A stretch of 64,000 nt of DNA from Rhyacophila brunnea (taxonomy: Eukaryota > Arthropoda > Insecta > Trichoptera > Rhyacophilidae). Position numbers and translations under genes: made by a program. Under the pieces are notes generated by a model. It had not been told where the DNA came from and searched no databases. It saw nothing but the letters and a program-made list of their open reading frames with translations. Within the stretch, counting starts at the first letter, position 1. Every line of letters begins with the position of its first letter. The stretch spans positions 1,178,001 to 1,242,000 of the forward strand of contig JAGYXB010001067.1 of assembly GCA_022495005.1 (NCBI GenBank), read 5' to 3'. Of this stretch, positions 1 through 10,231 are shown one piece after another.

Positions 1-935
1 AACTATCATAATAATCATGACCATTATATTATGTCACACGCATTCGATAATCACTTGTGGATGAGACAGAACGGTTGTAGCCATGGCTGCAGACCAAGAC
101 TTCGACAAACTAATTTAGTGTTTACCGCCAGACTCAAAGTATGGAGTGTCTGGATATTTGGAATGCGCCCGGAAAATGCAGGGGGGCACAATTAAAGTGG
201 CGAGAAGCTATAACTAGTAAAAGGGTAAATTCGGAAGTTAATGGCACCTGCTAAAATTTGAACCCATCACCTCCCACTCTCAAACAAATATTAATTAGGT
301 ATAAATTACTATGGATATTTTTAAAATGTATAATAACGTTTCATTGTGTACCAATTATACAGTGGTATACGCATGAATCACTAAATGATCACAGGGATAC
401 ATCAAAACTCACCGAAACGAAAAATTCTTCAAAACAGCAAATAAAAACTAGGTAAGGTCATCGCCAGGTAGACCCCAGTTGATGATGAATTTTCAATATT
501 TTTTCTTTCGATATGGGCGATATTGGACACCCCTACTCGTGGCATCTTCCCATTGATTCTTAACCCGCGAGTTCATCGATAGATCATCGTACCTGATCCC
601 CCGTTACACCTCGAGACCTCTGACAGGTAAGGCATGTTGAAAGGTTAAAAAGGTAAGTCGTGGAGCTTTTGAGTTTCTCACGATGAATAATATTAATAAT
701 GTTATAAACTTACGAGGCTAGGCGCGATAAAGTAAGACCATAAATACATGTGTTGTTCTTTCTCCATATTATATTGTTATTAGACACGTATTAGGCATAA
801 GGGTTAGCGAACCCGACATCCCGCTTGCTGTCTCAATATCAATTCTAAGTTTATATATATTTCATAAAAACATGTTTATTAGATTTTTTTGTTATATGCC
901 TACCTAGCTCAGATGACCAAATTATTTTTACACTA
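1..935. other. AT-rich sequence without recognisable gene
   Basis: No coding region is supported. The first ~90 bases resemble 3995-4060 (shared CACRCGCATTCGA-type words), so this may be the edge of a decayed interspersed repeat. The short ORF at 258-455 shows no domain and looks like chance. Confidence 0.5.
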
Positions 936-943
936 CACTAGAG

Positions 944-1620
944 CAGGAGGGAACAAACTTTTGGGATGGAGGGCCAAATTCAAGAATTCAAAATGAGCGG
1001 CGGGCCGCAAGTAAAATAGCGTTTTTAGATATACACTATTTATTATCACGAAAAATAAACATTACAAAAAAATTAATGAGAAGAATGAAACTGTTGTACA
1101 TTTTTTTAAATTCAGGTGTTAATTTTGTAGTTGATATTCTCAAAACTGCTTGTAAATGGGCATCGGAGATATTTGATCGTAAAGAATTTTATTGAGGTTC
1201 ATGATTGAAAATGTTTGTTCACATATATAGATTGATCCAAAAATAACGAACATTTTTCTTGCATAATCTTTAAGTTGGTCGAATTTGTCTGAAATTTGGA
1301 AATTTCTTCACGACGATGCAATTCTCTTAAATCAGTGTCACACTGCAGATCAATAATCTCAAGTTGTAGTTCTGTCGGTACACTATCAATATCTATTGAA
1401 ATCGATGTTCAACGTAGAAAATAGTGGTTACATAGTGTGAGACGAGACGCAAGGAAGACGTACTGAGATAATACATTTACGAAACAACAAATTCTTCAAA
1501 TTTTAATCTATTGTCAATATTTTTTAAAAAATATATAAAAAAGTATTCGTAATCAGAAGTACAATTAATGATGGCGGGCCGCAAAAAAATACCCGGCGGG
1601 CCGCAGTTTGCCCTCCCCTG
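944..1620 (-). mobile_element. hAT-superfamily transposon remnant with perfect 8-bp TSD
   Basis: The element runs from CAGGAGGGAACAAAC to GTTTGCCCTCCCCTG, an imperfect terminal inverted repeat. It is flanked on both sides by CACTAGAG (936-943 and 1621-1628), a perfect 8-bp duplication. Subterminal GCGGGCCGC words occur at both ends. On the minus strand around 1120-1330 a broken reading frame gives FGSIYICEQTFSIMN and then an ISPMPIYKQF-like stretch. This matches the C-terminal dimerisation region of hAT transposases of the GTF2IRD2/ZBED type, in which 'F.ST.YICEQ.FS.M' is typical. Stops and frameshifts make it inactive. At 677 bp it is an internally deleted derivative of an autonomous element of several kb. 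The superfamily rests on TIR, TSD length and the protein motif together. Confidence 0.85.
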
Positions 1621-1628
1621 CACTAGAG

Positions 1629-1904
1629 GGACTGAAAATCTCGGGGGTTTCAAGAAACGGAGATGCGCTCCCATGCAGTCCGGGCAATTTCGAGCCTTGT
1701 ATTTTAATTTAAAATAACATATTTTTATCAAAAAACTACTCCCACTGAAAAAAATAATGCTAGGAGATTTTAAATAAATAATATATATATCAAAATATAG
1801 GAAATGAATTAAGGATTGTGGAAATATTGCGTCCAGTTTTTATAAAAAAATAATTAGGAATAATTCAGAGACGTACGTAATCACATATTAATAGTAGCGT
1901 AACG
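1629..1904. other. Unassigned AT-rich spacer
   Basis: No gene, RNA or repeat is recognised in this stretch between the hAT element and the RTE fragment. Confidence 0.5.
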
Positions 1905-2238
1905 TGGCGTGGCGTGGAAAGGTGCATGTTAGGTATAACGCGAAAAGAGCACAAACGAAACCAACGCATTATGAGGTAGACTAGAGTGCGCGATGTGATA
2001 GAGGTCGCCAAGGAGATGAAATGGCAATGGTGTGTACATGTCCGTTCGGAAAGTGGACAACCGCTGGACAAATGGATATGTCGTATAGTGGTACCCAAGG
2101 GTATAAGGACATAAGGCCCACAGGTCATAAGGTTCGGTGGATGTAAGTGGCAGCAGATAAGTAGGGATCAAGAAGAATGTAGAGAGCTAGGAGAAGCATA
2201 CATCTAGCATTGGATCGCGGCTAATGATGATGATATCA
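1905..2238 (+). mobile_element. 5'-truncated RTE-clade LINE, 3' end
   Basis: The sequence is collinear with the last ~330 bp of the RTE element at 18.8-21.75 kb. Shared landmarks are TGCATGTTRGG, GAGTRCGCGATGT, CGCTGGACAAATG and GTGGTACCCAAGGG. It closes with the same TAATGATGATGAT tail. Only the C-terminal tail of the reverse-transcriptase protein is represented and it is broken by frameshifts. 5' truncation is the usual outcome of target-primed reverse transcription. No TSD was found. Confidence 0.8.
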
Positions 2239-4186
2239 CCGTTACATCAGGTTTGTTTTTTAGAAAATCTTAAAATCAATTTTAATAAAAGCTGCAGTTT
2301 CGGATAATACCCACAGTTAGGTACGCACTAAAACTGTTGTTCCGTGTGATTTTTGTGGCGGGGAAAATTACCACAATTATTGTAAATTTAAACAGCAGAA
2401 ACCGTCGCCTAGATGAGAAATTTAATCAATCAAATTCAGTTGAAGTAATTTGATTTGTTTTGCCAAATGATTGATCCGGGTTGTTTTATATATCATACAC
2501 AACATGGAATATTATTATCGGCTGCTACGTTCGCGTGTTTTTTGTGAAAAGCTTAAATGGAAATTCTATTAAGGTACGCATTTAAGAAAGCTTTTCGAAA
2601 AAGCTTCTATCTTTTTTAACATAATCTAAAAGCACTGTGGGATAAGTGCACACTATGAGAAAAATATTTTGTACATCAAGTGTACATAATATAATACAGC
2701 TTTGGCAAACCTACGGCACGTGAAACAAAAAAAATATCCAGCCATGCGAAAGAATTTAATAAAAATATAAAACACTGTCATGCATTAGGTACATCCGTTT
2801 GTAAAGCAGTGAGTTATATCTAGGATTCAATTTTAATTTTTCCGGAAAGCAGACTGTATTGTATAAAATATGTAACGCAGTAGATTGTGAAATTTGGTAC
2901 GAGTAATATTGTCCGGCGAAATCACTTTGGCAAATTATTTTTTGTAGAGTTAAAAAGTACTTTTGATTCCAGGGTGATTTATTCTATCCGGAAGACGTGA
3001 TAATTAATGAGCCAGCTCTGATTTCAGAGGAAACATTTTTTAGGCTCGGTTTGGAAAAAGGTTTGGCACATCTGTCATAGGATAAGTATAATAATATATA
3101 ATATTTAGTAGCACACTACAACGTCACATCTCATTGTATATCTATGTATTGGTACCTATATTGTACATACATTAATTTTCACATTTTGACAACTGACACG
3201 GTATATTTTTGACTATGCGTGGAAAAGGGGACATAGTAACACAATAGGTATAGTATACCGGTGTACCATATTTATTAATTATAGAGAGTAAATCTCGTAT
3301 ATCTTGCATTCAGTATCTGTTATTTTAGGCCGTAAAGGCATATAAAGAAGATGAGCAATGGCATTAATTATAGTAATCACTATAAATTGAGCTGTATACA
3401 CAACACATGAAAACAATCACCTACAGTTATTTTTTTTGCTGCTACCACCCCCTTATTATTCCACGTCACCCAGGATCGCTCCAGAGCAATATTCCCACTT
3501 TGGAAAACACTGCATAGATGCCCTTACTGCAACATGGGGACACATAAGCCACCTTAAGTTATCAAACAAAAATGTTTCTGCATGGATTTTTGTATCGGCA
3601 AAAATTTGCGAATAATTTTGTATTTTGTTACGAGAAGAGAACGTAGGTCTGTCCAAGTCTAAAGGCAGGATGAAATGGAAGAAGAATCCAGGAGTGTAGG
3701 CGCACACCTGCGGTCCTGAACCGCCCTCCTCCACCCCCTTTAGGACCGGAAAAATACAAATTATTTCTATGAATGGAATATTACGTCTTATTTGTCAGGG
3801 ACCTCATGACTGTCATACAGCATTCTCAACGCGTGGCCCCTCTCCTTTCGAAATACTACGACACGCAAAGCCTGTCAATTAAACTCGTGAATTGGTACAA
3901 CCATCTGAGGCATCGAATGTTTGCATTAAAATACTGATGCGGCATATTATCTAAGAGACAAGACATTGCGGACGACACGAACAGACACTAACGATTCTAA
4001 TAATAATGACCGTCAGGCCACGCGCATTCGAAAACCACACGTTGATACGACATGTTACAATAACTCGTAGGTGAGCACCCGTAGGTATGGAGAATGGTCC
4101 ATGGTTGTAGTAGGCGGGGTAAATGTCACCTAAAATAATCTTTTCTTTAAATGGACCCCATACCATTTTTCTTTGTGCGTTCCTGC
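2239..4186. other. Unassigned sequence
   Basis: No gene is supported. The short ORFs at 3456-3734 and 3951-4205 (minus) show no domain. A segment around 2820-3060 has long broken frames in the plus direction and could be a decayed transposase, but no diagnostic motif can be read. Confidence 0.4.
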
Positions 4187-4240
4187 AAGGAAGGCCTTCG
4201 CACATTACTGGATTGATCCTGGCCTAATGATGATGATACC
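4187..4240 (+). mobile_element. RTE LINE 3' terminus fragment
   Basis: About 50 bp ending in TGGATTGATCCTGGCCTAATGATGATGAT. This matches the QQWIDPD-stop end and TGATGATGAT tail of the RTE element ending at 21752. The upstream sequence back to ~4000 may be part of the same insertion but cannot be aligned by eye. Confidence 0.6.
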
Positions 4241-5110
4241 CACTTGACGATATTTTATGACATGTGTACCAACCTTGTGAAAAACAGTTAGTCAATAGAT
4301 TAAAAAAATCATTAGATTCAGCATTTATGAAGGTTAGCCACGAGTTGGTTAAATATTTACTCTGTAATAATATTACGAAGGCACGTGAAATGCTCAAAGG
4401 CCGGCTAATCATAAAGGCAACTTTGGTGTCATATACAAAACGGTTAAAAAAGGCAAAATATATGCATAAGTAAATAAAAATGAAGGTGGTATTTGTCCAT
4501 CAACAAATTACAAAGCTATCGAACTGATAGTTGATAACGGTAAAATGATAACCCCGGAAAAAGCCTTATTATTAAACCAAAACTTTTCCAGGTCACGATC
4601 TAATCGTTAGTAGCTAGTTAACTTTAATAAAACTATCTTATTTACATATTAATACGTATCTATACAGTTTAGTTCGCTAGCGGCGAAGTAGTGCTAAAGG
4701 AACTTTTACCGTGGACTTTGAGAGGGTCAATATCCACATCTGGCAAAAATTCTACAGTTTACTAGCAACGTGAACCGTAAAACTTTATGGGCACAACCAC
4801 GTTTGTCAGCGAATGGCCACCGAACATTGATATACTACTAGATGAGGAGTTCCCATACAAGTGTCATTTTAAAAATGTACCACAAAAGAAGATATTACGA
4901 ATATCGTCTTATAATATTTCCTTGTAGGTATGATGCGTTAAGACCATTAACATGGATTCCCGAATTTCACCCGTATTGCCTTGGCTGTAAAACTAAATTT
5001 GCGTTCTTGGAATAGTGACCCTAAGGGTGTCTGCAACCCAAAGCTTGCAAGCTACCAAAAATTCATGTCTGAGCGGACAGAGCAAGTCGTCATGCGCTGA
5101 CTATAAAGGC
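4241..5110. other. Unassigned sequence with one small unrecognised ORF
   Basis: A 69-codon ORF at 4264-4473 (plus) is lysine-rich with no recognisable motif. The remainder to 5110 shows no gene or repeat. Confidence 0.35.
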
Positions 5111-5519
5111 CGGTCCGGACCGGGCGAGTGATTTAGTAGAGTGGCGAGTGATTTAGTGAATTAGTAACTGAAAAGTGTCCGAACACAGTTCATTAGTGAG
5201 TGACGCGTCAAAATGAACAGAGAGTCGAGAGCGACGGATATTTCAAAACGGACACCATTCGCGCGACACGAGAGTGCTGCCGTCTGTCGTAACTTAAAAA
5301 TAATTCAAATGACACTATGCAAAAACGGCGTTGTTGAATTAAATCGATTTTTGCTCCAAATTCCTAGTGATGAATACTAATTTACATAGGATACCTACCT
5401 ATAATATTTTTGTGGTTGCATAAATTTTTGTATGCTTACCTATGTATTTTTGTAGTTTGTTTAGGTAATAAATACGTACTTTATGCACAATATTAAAACC
5501 ACACCAGACATCTATCGAA

Positions 5520-5902
5520 CCGCCAAAGAAATGTCTTACACATTCCCAAATGTAGAGATATTTTTTTAACAATCCCCTTATCTAATGCATCAGGTGAAGG
5601 ATCGTTTTCTGTTTTAAAGCTCCAAAAAATTATTTGAGAATTACTATGGGAGAAAAAGATTTAATTTTGTATATAGAGCAAGAAATTTTAAACCGTATTG
5701 ACACTGCCAAAATAATTGACGAATTTGCAAGACGAAAATTTATTTAAAACATGTTTTTTTTATTTTATTTCTATTACCTTTGTTATATTTTATGTTAATA
5801 GATTAATGAGTGTTTCTACGTATAAAACTTTTTTTCTAACTTGAATTTGGGGCCCCGAAATTTTTACCGCTCAGGGCCTCCGCTTGACTTGATCCGCCCC
5901 TG
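5520..5902 (+). pseudogene. hAT transposase C-terminal relic (ZMYM1-like) with 3' TIR
   Basis: Conceptual reading gives YTFPNVEIFF, then SNASGEGSFSVLKLQK. After a frameshift near 5627 it continues NYLRITMGEKDLILYIEQ and IIDEFARRKF before a stop at about 5745. This is the conserved C-terminal hAT dimerisation region (EGSFS.LK..K.YLR..M and I..FA..K) of ZMYM1-like hAT transposases. The sequence ends at 5902 in GATCCGCCCCTG, whose complement CAGGGGCGGATC is a typical hAT terminus. A matching left terminus was not found, so this is a 3' part only. At least two frameshifts and a stop inactivate it. Confidence 0.8.
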
Positions 5903-5989
5903 ATTGTATGCTCCATTGTCCTTACTGACTATAAAATACAATTATGTTTGTATTTTAATAATTATAAAATTATAATTATAAATTATAAT

Positions 5990-6300
5990 TATTCTAATGA
6001 ACACTAGGATAATGTGTACCTACCTACCTACGTCTTTACCTACTTTCAATAACAACAAGTTTTCTGTGAAATATTTCCAATATTTATCAAAGTTTTAATC
6101 AACAAATTATCCACATTACCTACCGACATGACATAATATCCTTCATACTGAGTGTACAATGTACCTTAACGGAATAATAAATGAATATAACAATTATATA
6201 TAATAATATAACATATATAATAATTAAAAGATAATGTGTACCTATTTACCTATCCTCAATAACAACAAGCTTTCTGTGAAATATCGCCATTTATCTACGG
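5990..6300. repeat. Imperfect ~80-bp direct repeat
   Basis: Two copies share GATAATGTGTACCTA, then CAATAACAACAAG and TTTCTGTGAAATAT, at about 6007-6090 and 6230-6300. They flank very AT-rich sequence with runs of TAATTATAA. Confidence 0.6.
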
Positions 6301-6910
6301 ATCTATCAACACACATTCGCGACTTTTTGTCGCATTGAAGTATAGTAATATAAGTTATATTTTTTCGAGTAGTAATCTTTGTTTCAACGCTGTGCTATTC
6401 CTACGGCAGTCGACAACTAATGCACTCGCCTGTTCAGACCTGTTTTGTGGCTTGTTTAGTATATAGTGAGAGGTGGTGGGGATCGCTACTCGCCCAAAAT
6501 AATAGAATAAAATGGATCGGATTGACTGACTATTTTACTAAACTACTCGACTAAATTTGTATGTTCAGACACGGTTTTTTACCAAATCACTCGCTACTTC
6601 ACTAAATCACTCGCTACTTCACTAAATCACTGGCACAGTCCGAACAAGGCATTAGTTAGAGTAAGATGCAAGCTAGAGCGGGCTTACTCATAATTATTGC
6701 CAGGTCGTTTTCGAAACAAATATTAAGTCCGCTGATATTAAAACAATAAGTTCACTGGCCGAGTCGCTGAAAATCGGGCGTCATTTCAAGAAGCATATGA
6801 TTCATCCAGTAGTAGGTATATCAATGCTACCGAAACGCAGTTATCGAGAGCTGTTTTCCTCGCCCGTTTTGCCAACCTATATTATTTATTGCCATGGGAC
6901 CCATTTGTCT

Positions 6911-7155
6911 TTTTTTCGACCATGTCCGATCCTAATAAGATCATATGGGGTCCACAGAGTGAAGGTTTTCTTAACAGATTTTGTTTTCATGAGAAATGGA
7001 TGTCAGCCACTTGCTCAACCTATTAGGTCCATACTCTGACTCATACACGCATTGAAAAACAATATGTGTACTTGCCAAACCTAGGATTCGAACCTGGGAC
7101 CCACGACGCTATAGATGGGCCGACGCTTAAGCCGCGCGGCCATCCTGGAGTCACA
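6911..7155 (-). mobile_element. tRNA-derived SINE family S1, copy a, with 9-bp TSD
   Basis: Read on the minus strand, the head GGCCGCGCGGCTTAAGCGTCGGC resembles an RNA polymerase III A box (GGCNNARNNG core). About 40 bp on, CAGGTTCGAATCC is a near-perfect B box. The body continues with GAGCAAGTGGCTGACATCC and ends with CATATGATC...GGATCGGACATGGTCG and a short A-run. CATTTGTCT at 6902-6910 and 7156-7164 is a 9-bp TSD. Five other copies exist in this window, in both orientations. As a SINE it would depend on a LINE for mobilisation; the partner is not identifiable. Confidence 0.85.
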
Positions 7156-7479
7156 CATTTGTCTACAGTCTACACAGTGGTATACTTTTTGTTTCGCTAT
7201 GTCTATTTCACTATTTATTGTAGCACGTCTTTACTAAGTGGTTGGCGAAATTTCTGTACTACCTTACTGAATTGAAAGACGTATTTATATCTACGTCACA
7301 ATCAGATATTATTTTTTTACAATGCGTGTTTAATCCAGACCACATAGACAATTGGGCGACAACCAAATTCCTCGTAAAAAATGTGAGTTAATATAATTTA
7401 GGTGTGTATAATTTTACGTGACTGGACCATGTCTTTCACGTGTCAATTTTGATTGCAGAACTATGTATGAACCACACCG

Positions 7480-7744
7480 ACTACATCTTTTAGTTTCGTT
7501 TAGTGGTCATATAGATACCATTTGTAAAAAGGCGCTAAAAATGTTGGGTTTTATCTTGCGTACTTCCCGGGTATTTTCGGATGTTACGGTACTATAAATT
7601 CTCTATAACTCCTTAGTTAGAAGCAGATTTGAAAGTGTATCATTTGGGCTCTGCAACAGTTGAAGTACGGCCTTATGGTGGAGACCAAAAGAATTTTTTG
7701 AGACTCCTTTACTTTCGGCTGTATGGATGGATATTATCCGTGGC
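7480..7744 (+). pseudogene. Jockey/CR1-like LINE reverse transcriptase, left part (interrupted host element)
   Basis: Broken plus-strand reading gives IDTICKKALKMLGFILR, then ILYNSLVRSRFESVSFG and KNFLRLLYFRLYG. These are hallmarks of the region downstream of the RT catalytic core in Jockey/CR1-type ORF2 proteins (consensus like 'KALKMLGFI.R', 'LY.SLVRS.LEY.S..W', 'KFLR.L..K.YG'). Stops and small indels are present. The sequence breaks at the insertion site of the minus-strand half-LINE and resumes at 9689. How far it extends upstream of 7480 is unclear. Confidence 0.8.
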
Positions 7745-7833
7745 TTTTTTTTTTTTTTTTTGTGATTTTACCGAGGCTTTGACTGCGACTCGCTGTCATA
7801 TCGCCTCTTCTCTTCTAGAAGGGGATCCTTCGA

Positions 7834-8148
7834 TCAGGTCCTCACTCCTATTCTGTTAAATGGCTTTATAATTATTTTGTCTAGCTCTTCCGTCTTTCTT
7901 TCTTTCTTCTTTAGACGCCAGTGTTTTATGCACCAGAATCGCTCTCCTCCGTATCCATCCCTTCTGTATTTTCGATACATCGTGTAATCATTGAATTTCA
8001 GATAGTCTAATTCAGACCTCAGCCAAGTCTCTGAGATTAATGCTATTGAAATTTTTTGTCTTATTAAGTAGAGTTCTATATCATCCTTTTTTTGCTTCAT
8101 ACTTCTGGCATTCCATTGTAAAATCCTAATTTGTTTTTTATTATCCAT
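7834..8148 (-). pseudogene. LINE ORF2, N-terminal endonuclease fragment
   Basis: This starts MDNKKQIRILQWNARSM and continues IALISETWL and NDYTMYRKYRRDGYGG. These are the first motifs of an apurinic-like (EEP) endonuclease: QWN supplies the conserved Asn and SETW the catalytic Glu. After GYGG the frame is lost. Reading one base differently from about 7944 recovers AILVHKTL, the next conserved endonuclease strand, so a single-base loss is likely. Soon after, similarity ends and a lysine-rich tail leads to the 3' UTR. The rest of the endonuclease, the whole reverse transcriptase and the C-terminal domain (about 800-900 residues in intact relatives) are missing. The likely deletion joint is at about 7905-7925. 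Confidence 0.8.
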
Positions 8149-9487
8149 TTTGCTCCAGAACCTCCCCTAGAATTTCCTTTAAGTGTCCTTCTTTGAATTG
8201 TTTGCATACCCAGTCCACTGCTTTAATTATTAGTTGTTTAATGATCTGCTGCCAGTCTCCCCCTTTCAGCAAGACTTTCATAATTTCTCCCATCGCGTTA
8301 ACCTCTGTCTTCCCCTTTGAATTTTTCTTATTTTTTGTAGGCTTTACGCTACTACCTGTAGATATTATTGTTGAGCCTGAAGCTTCTACCACCGCTTCAT
8401 CTTTCTTTTTGTTTTCCTTAGTTTTTTGAATTGTTTCGCTTTCATCTCTTCCTACGATTTTTTTTTGTTTTAATATGTCAGCATAGCTATTATTTAACAT
8501 ATTTTTTTTTGCTTCCTTGAAAGGTATGTTTATTTTTTTCATTGCTTCTTTGCAATTCTTTTCCTCTTGCCACTTTGGGCATTTTTGGCTGTTTGCCGCG
8601 TGGTTACCTTTGCAATTGATGCACGTAATTTCCTCATTTTTTTCGCAGGTTTTGTGGTTTTCACCACACTTAGGGCACGTTTCTACTGTACGTCCGCAAT
8701 TGTTCGCGATATGCCCATATCGCCAGCATTTGTAGCATTGCATAACCCTGAATACATACGGTTCTACAGCAAAAGAGACTCCATATATGTAAATTGTTCT
8801 CGGCAATATTTTCTCCCCAAATTTAATACTGACTGACGAGGTCTTTGTCAGCTCTCCTGTATCACCTTTTCTTGTCAACCTCTTAAGGTTGATTACTTTT
8901 GCATCACTTTTGATTTCCATTTGCAGTTCTTGGAGGTCCATATCAATATCGACTTTTCTTATTACTCCATAAGAGCAGGAGTCATTCTCTTTGGTCACAA
9001 AACCGAGATCTTTGAGTTCTCCAGCTTGTTTCACTTTATCTGCTTCTTTTTCGTCTTCTACTTGGATGTACGTCTTTAAATTTTTATTGTAAATTTTCTG
9101 TACTTTTACTCCTGCCTTATGCAGCATCTGCGCTATTTTCAATTTTAATGGAATTTTACTTCCCGTCGCTATCATGACGATGTTTTGGTTTCCCTTTGGA
9201 GTGACCCCAGAGTCTCTTCTGGGTTTTTTTCCAGAGGTCACCGTCTGCCATTCTTCTTCTTTTTCTCCAACCACTTCCTCTTCATCATCGTTTCTTTTCT
9301 TCTTCGTTTTTTTGGTTTCATTCACTTCCATCGTGGTGTTTTCCATTTTATTGCTTTTGCCGTTCACGCGGTCTTGGAATTCGCGCAACAGTGTGAACAA
9401 AACAGTGTGGACAACCCCTCGCTTCACAGCGTTTGACGCACTCCCCGCACAAAGTGCACTATCCGTGCAACAATAAATATTTTTCAC
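8141..9487 (-). CDS. LINE ORF1 protein (gag-like, three zinc knuckles)
   Basis: An intact 448-codon frame for a nucleic-acid-binding gag-like protein that would coat the LINE RNA. The likely start is Met48 (ATG at 9344-9346), because the sequence before it has no gag character and MENTTMEV leads into the typical charged N-terminus (lysine/glutamate-rich, residues 48-100). A central RRM-like or gag domain spans roughly 100-245. Three zinc knuckles follow at about 250-305: CYKCWRYGHIANNC (CX2CX4HX4C), CPKCGENHKTC, and CINCKGNHAANSQKC (CX2CX3HX6C), an arrangement typical of Jockey/I-group ORF1. A lysine-rich linker and a hydrophobic C-terminal helix (KVLLKGGDWQQIIKQL) complete it. It is the longest open frame in the window and has no internal stop, so the copy is recent or was constrained. 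The stop overlaps the ORF2 start by 8 bases, which suggests termination-reinitiation. Confidence 0.85.
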   Translation of the reverse strand: MKNIYCCTDSALCAGSASNAVKRGVVHTVLFTLLREFQDRVNGKSNKMENTTMEVNETKKTKKKRNDDEEEVVGEKEEEWQTVTSGKKPRRDSGVTPKGNQNIVMIATGSKIPLKLKIAQMLHKAGVKVQKIYNKNLKTYIQVEDEKEADKVKQAGELKDLGFVTKENDSCSYGVIRKVDIDMDLQELQMEIKSDAKVINLKRLTRKGDTGELTKTSSVSIKFGEKILPRTIYIYGVSFAVEPYVFRVMQCYKCWRYGHIANNCGRTVETCPKCGENHKTCEKNEEITCINCKGNHAANSQKCPKWQEEKNCKEAMKKINIPFKEAKKNMLNNSYADILKQKKIVGRDESETIQKTKENKKKDEAVVEASGSTIISTGSSVKPTKNKKNSKGKTEVNAMGEIMKVLLKGGDWQQIIKQLIIKAVDWVCKQFKEGHLKEILGEVLEQNG

Positions 9488-9688
9488 TTTTTCTCAAGCA
9501 CTGGCACTGATTGTCAAAATCACATGGGACCACACATGTTGAGTTTATTGTCAAATTCATTTACAAACAATATTATTTTTGTTGTATCCCGTATTTATAA
9601 CCGTTCGCGAGTAACCGGGCGAATAGCGACCCGAATACGCAAGCGAAGTTGTACAACCTCACTCCACCGCTGTTGGCTTCCGACTGTG

Positions 9689-10231
9689 TATCCGTGGCTT
9701 AATCCGACTGATTTTCTCTTAGGTATGCTTACATACTGTAGCTTAAAATTTAGAAGGGATCTTTATTTAGCTACATATTTTTTTTCCGACTTATACGCGG
9801 CGTAAATGTGAACTCTGCCATTCTTGGTGGTGTTGGCTTGTGTGCCTCTGATAATTACCTTAGGAATCAAGGGCATACGTTGTTTGTTCTCCCAAGGTGC
9901 AGAACTAACCTGCCATTAGTGATGCCAATTGGGAGGGCAATAACCATGTTGAATGAAATCGCTTCGGATATTGATATATCCCACTTACGTGAGCGTGAAT
10001 TTAGGTGGACGTTGTTTTATAAATTTTTAAGATAGGGTCTTATCGATAGTTCACTCTGTGTGCTTCCATCTACTTTTATTTTTGTTGCTTTATTTTATTA
10101 CTTATTGTATTATTAAGTCACATTTCTCTGTATTTTTAACACTTATTTTATGACATATCGTGAACGCTTTGAATTTGTAATTTGTTATGTTCATTATATG
10201 TAAAATAAATAAATTTGATTTGATTTGATCT
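9689..10231 (+). pseudogene. Jockey/CR1-like LINE, right part: ORF2 C-terminus and 3' UTR
   Basis: The plus-strand host LINE resumes after the half-LINE with YPWLNPTDFLLGML, then CSLKFRRDLYLATYFFSDLY. It continues VNSAILGGVGLCASDNYLRN, FVLPRCRTNL and MPIGRAITMLNEI, ending WTLFYKFLR and a stop at 10035. The motifs (R.H..FV.PRCRTN, P..RA...LNE) are those of Jockey/CR1 ORF2 C-termini. The 3' UTR runs to ATAAATTTGATTTGATTTGAT at about 10231, a short direct-repeat tail. Joined conceptually to 7480-7744, the reading runs across the insertion except for a 4-base duplication (TGGA) just before it. Confidence 0.85.

Larger units (their letters stand above)
5112..6652. mobile_element. Candidate inverted-repeat transposon with subterminal 20-bp repeats
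   Basis: The left end (5112-5175) reads GGTCCGGACCGGGCGAGTG, then ATTTAGT repeated in AGTGATTTAG units. The right end (6580-6652), read on the other strand, begins GCCTTGTTCGGACTGTGCC and continues with the same AGTGATTTAGTGAAGTAGCG unit in more than two tandem copies. The ends face each other, as expected for a TIR element about 1.5 kb long. No convincing TSD is visible, so superfamily is not assigned. The hAT relic at 5520-5902 lies inside it and has its own terminus. This suggests nesting, or that the outer pair belongs to a different element. Confidence 0.5.
7745..9688 (-). mobile_element. Half-LINE: complete ORF1, deleted ORF2, poly(A), 10-bp TSD
   Basis: A 1.94-kb minus-strand retrotransposon copy. 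Its 5' end starts CACAGTCGG at 9688, ORF1 is intact (8141-9487), and ORF2 begins in an 8-base overlap (ATGGATAA) with the ORF1 stop. Only part of the endonuclease remains before the 3' UTR and a 17-base A tail (T-run at 7745-7761). TATCCGTGGC at 7735-7744 and again at 9689-9698 is the TSD. No reverse transcriptase is encoded, so retrotransposition would need help in trans. The presence of a CAGT-type 5' start, both termini and a TSD indicates insertion of an already shortened RNA, or an internal deletion after insertion. The zinc-knuckle gag type belongs to the I/Jockey/R1 group. Confidence 0.85.

Noticed and set aside
2820..3060. Decayed transposase-like coding traces
   Set aside because: Several frames are partly open but no diagnostic motif can be read.
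7378..7460. Possible intron (AATGTGAGTT ... TTTGATTGCAG)
   Set aside because: Splice-like words are present, but the following sequence is a broken LINE reverse transcriptase and there is no open exon upstream.
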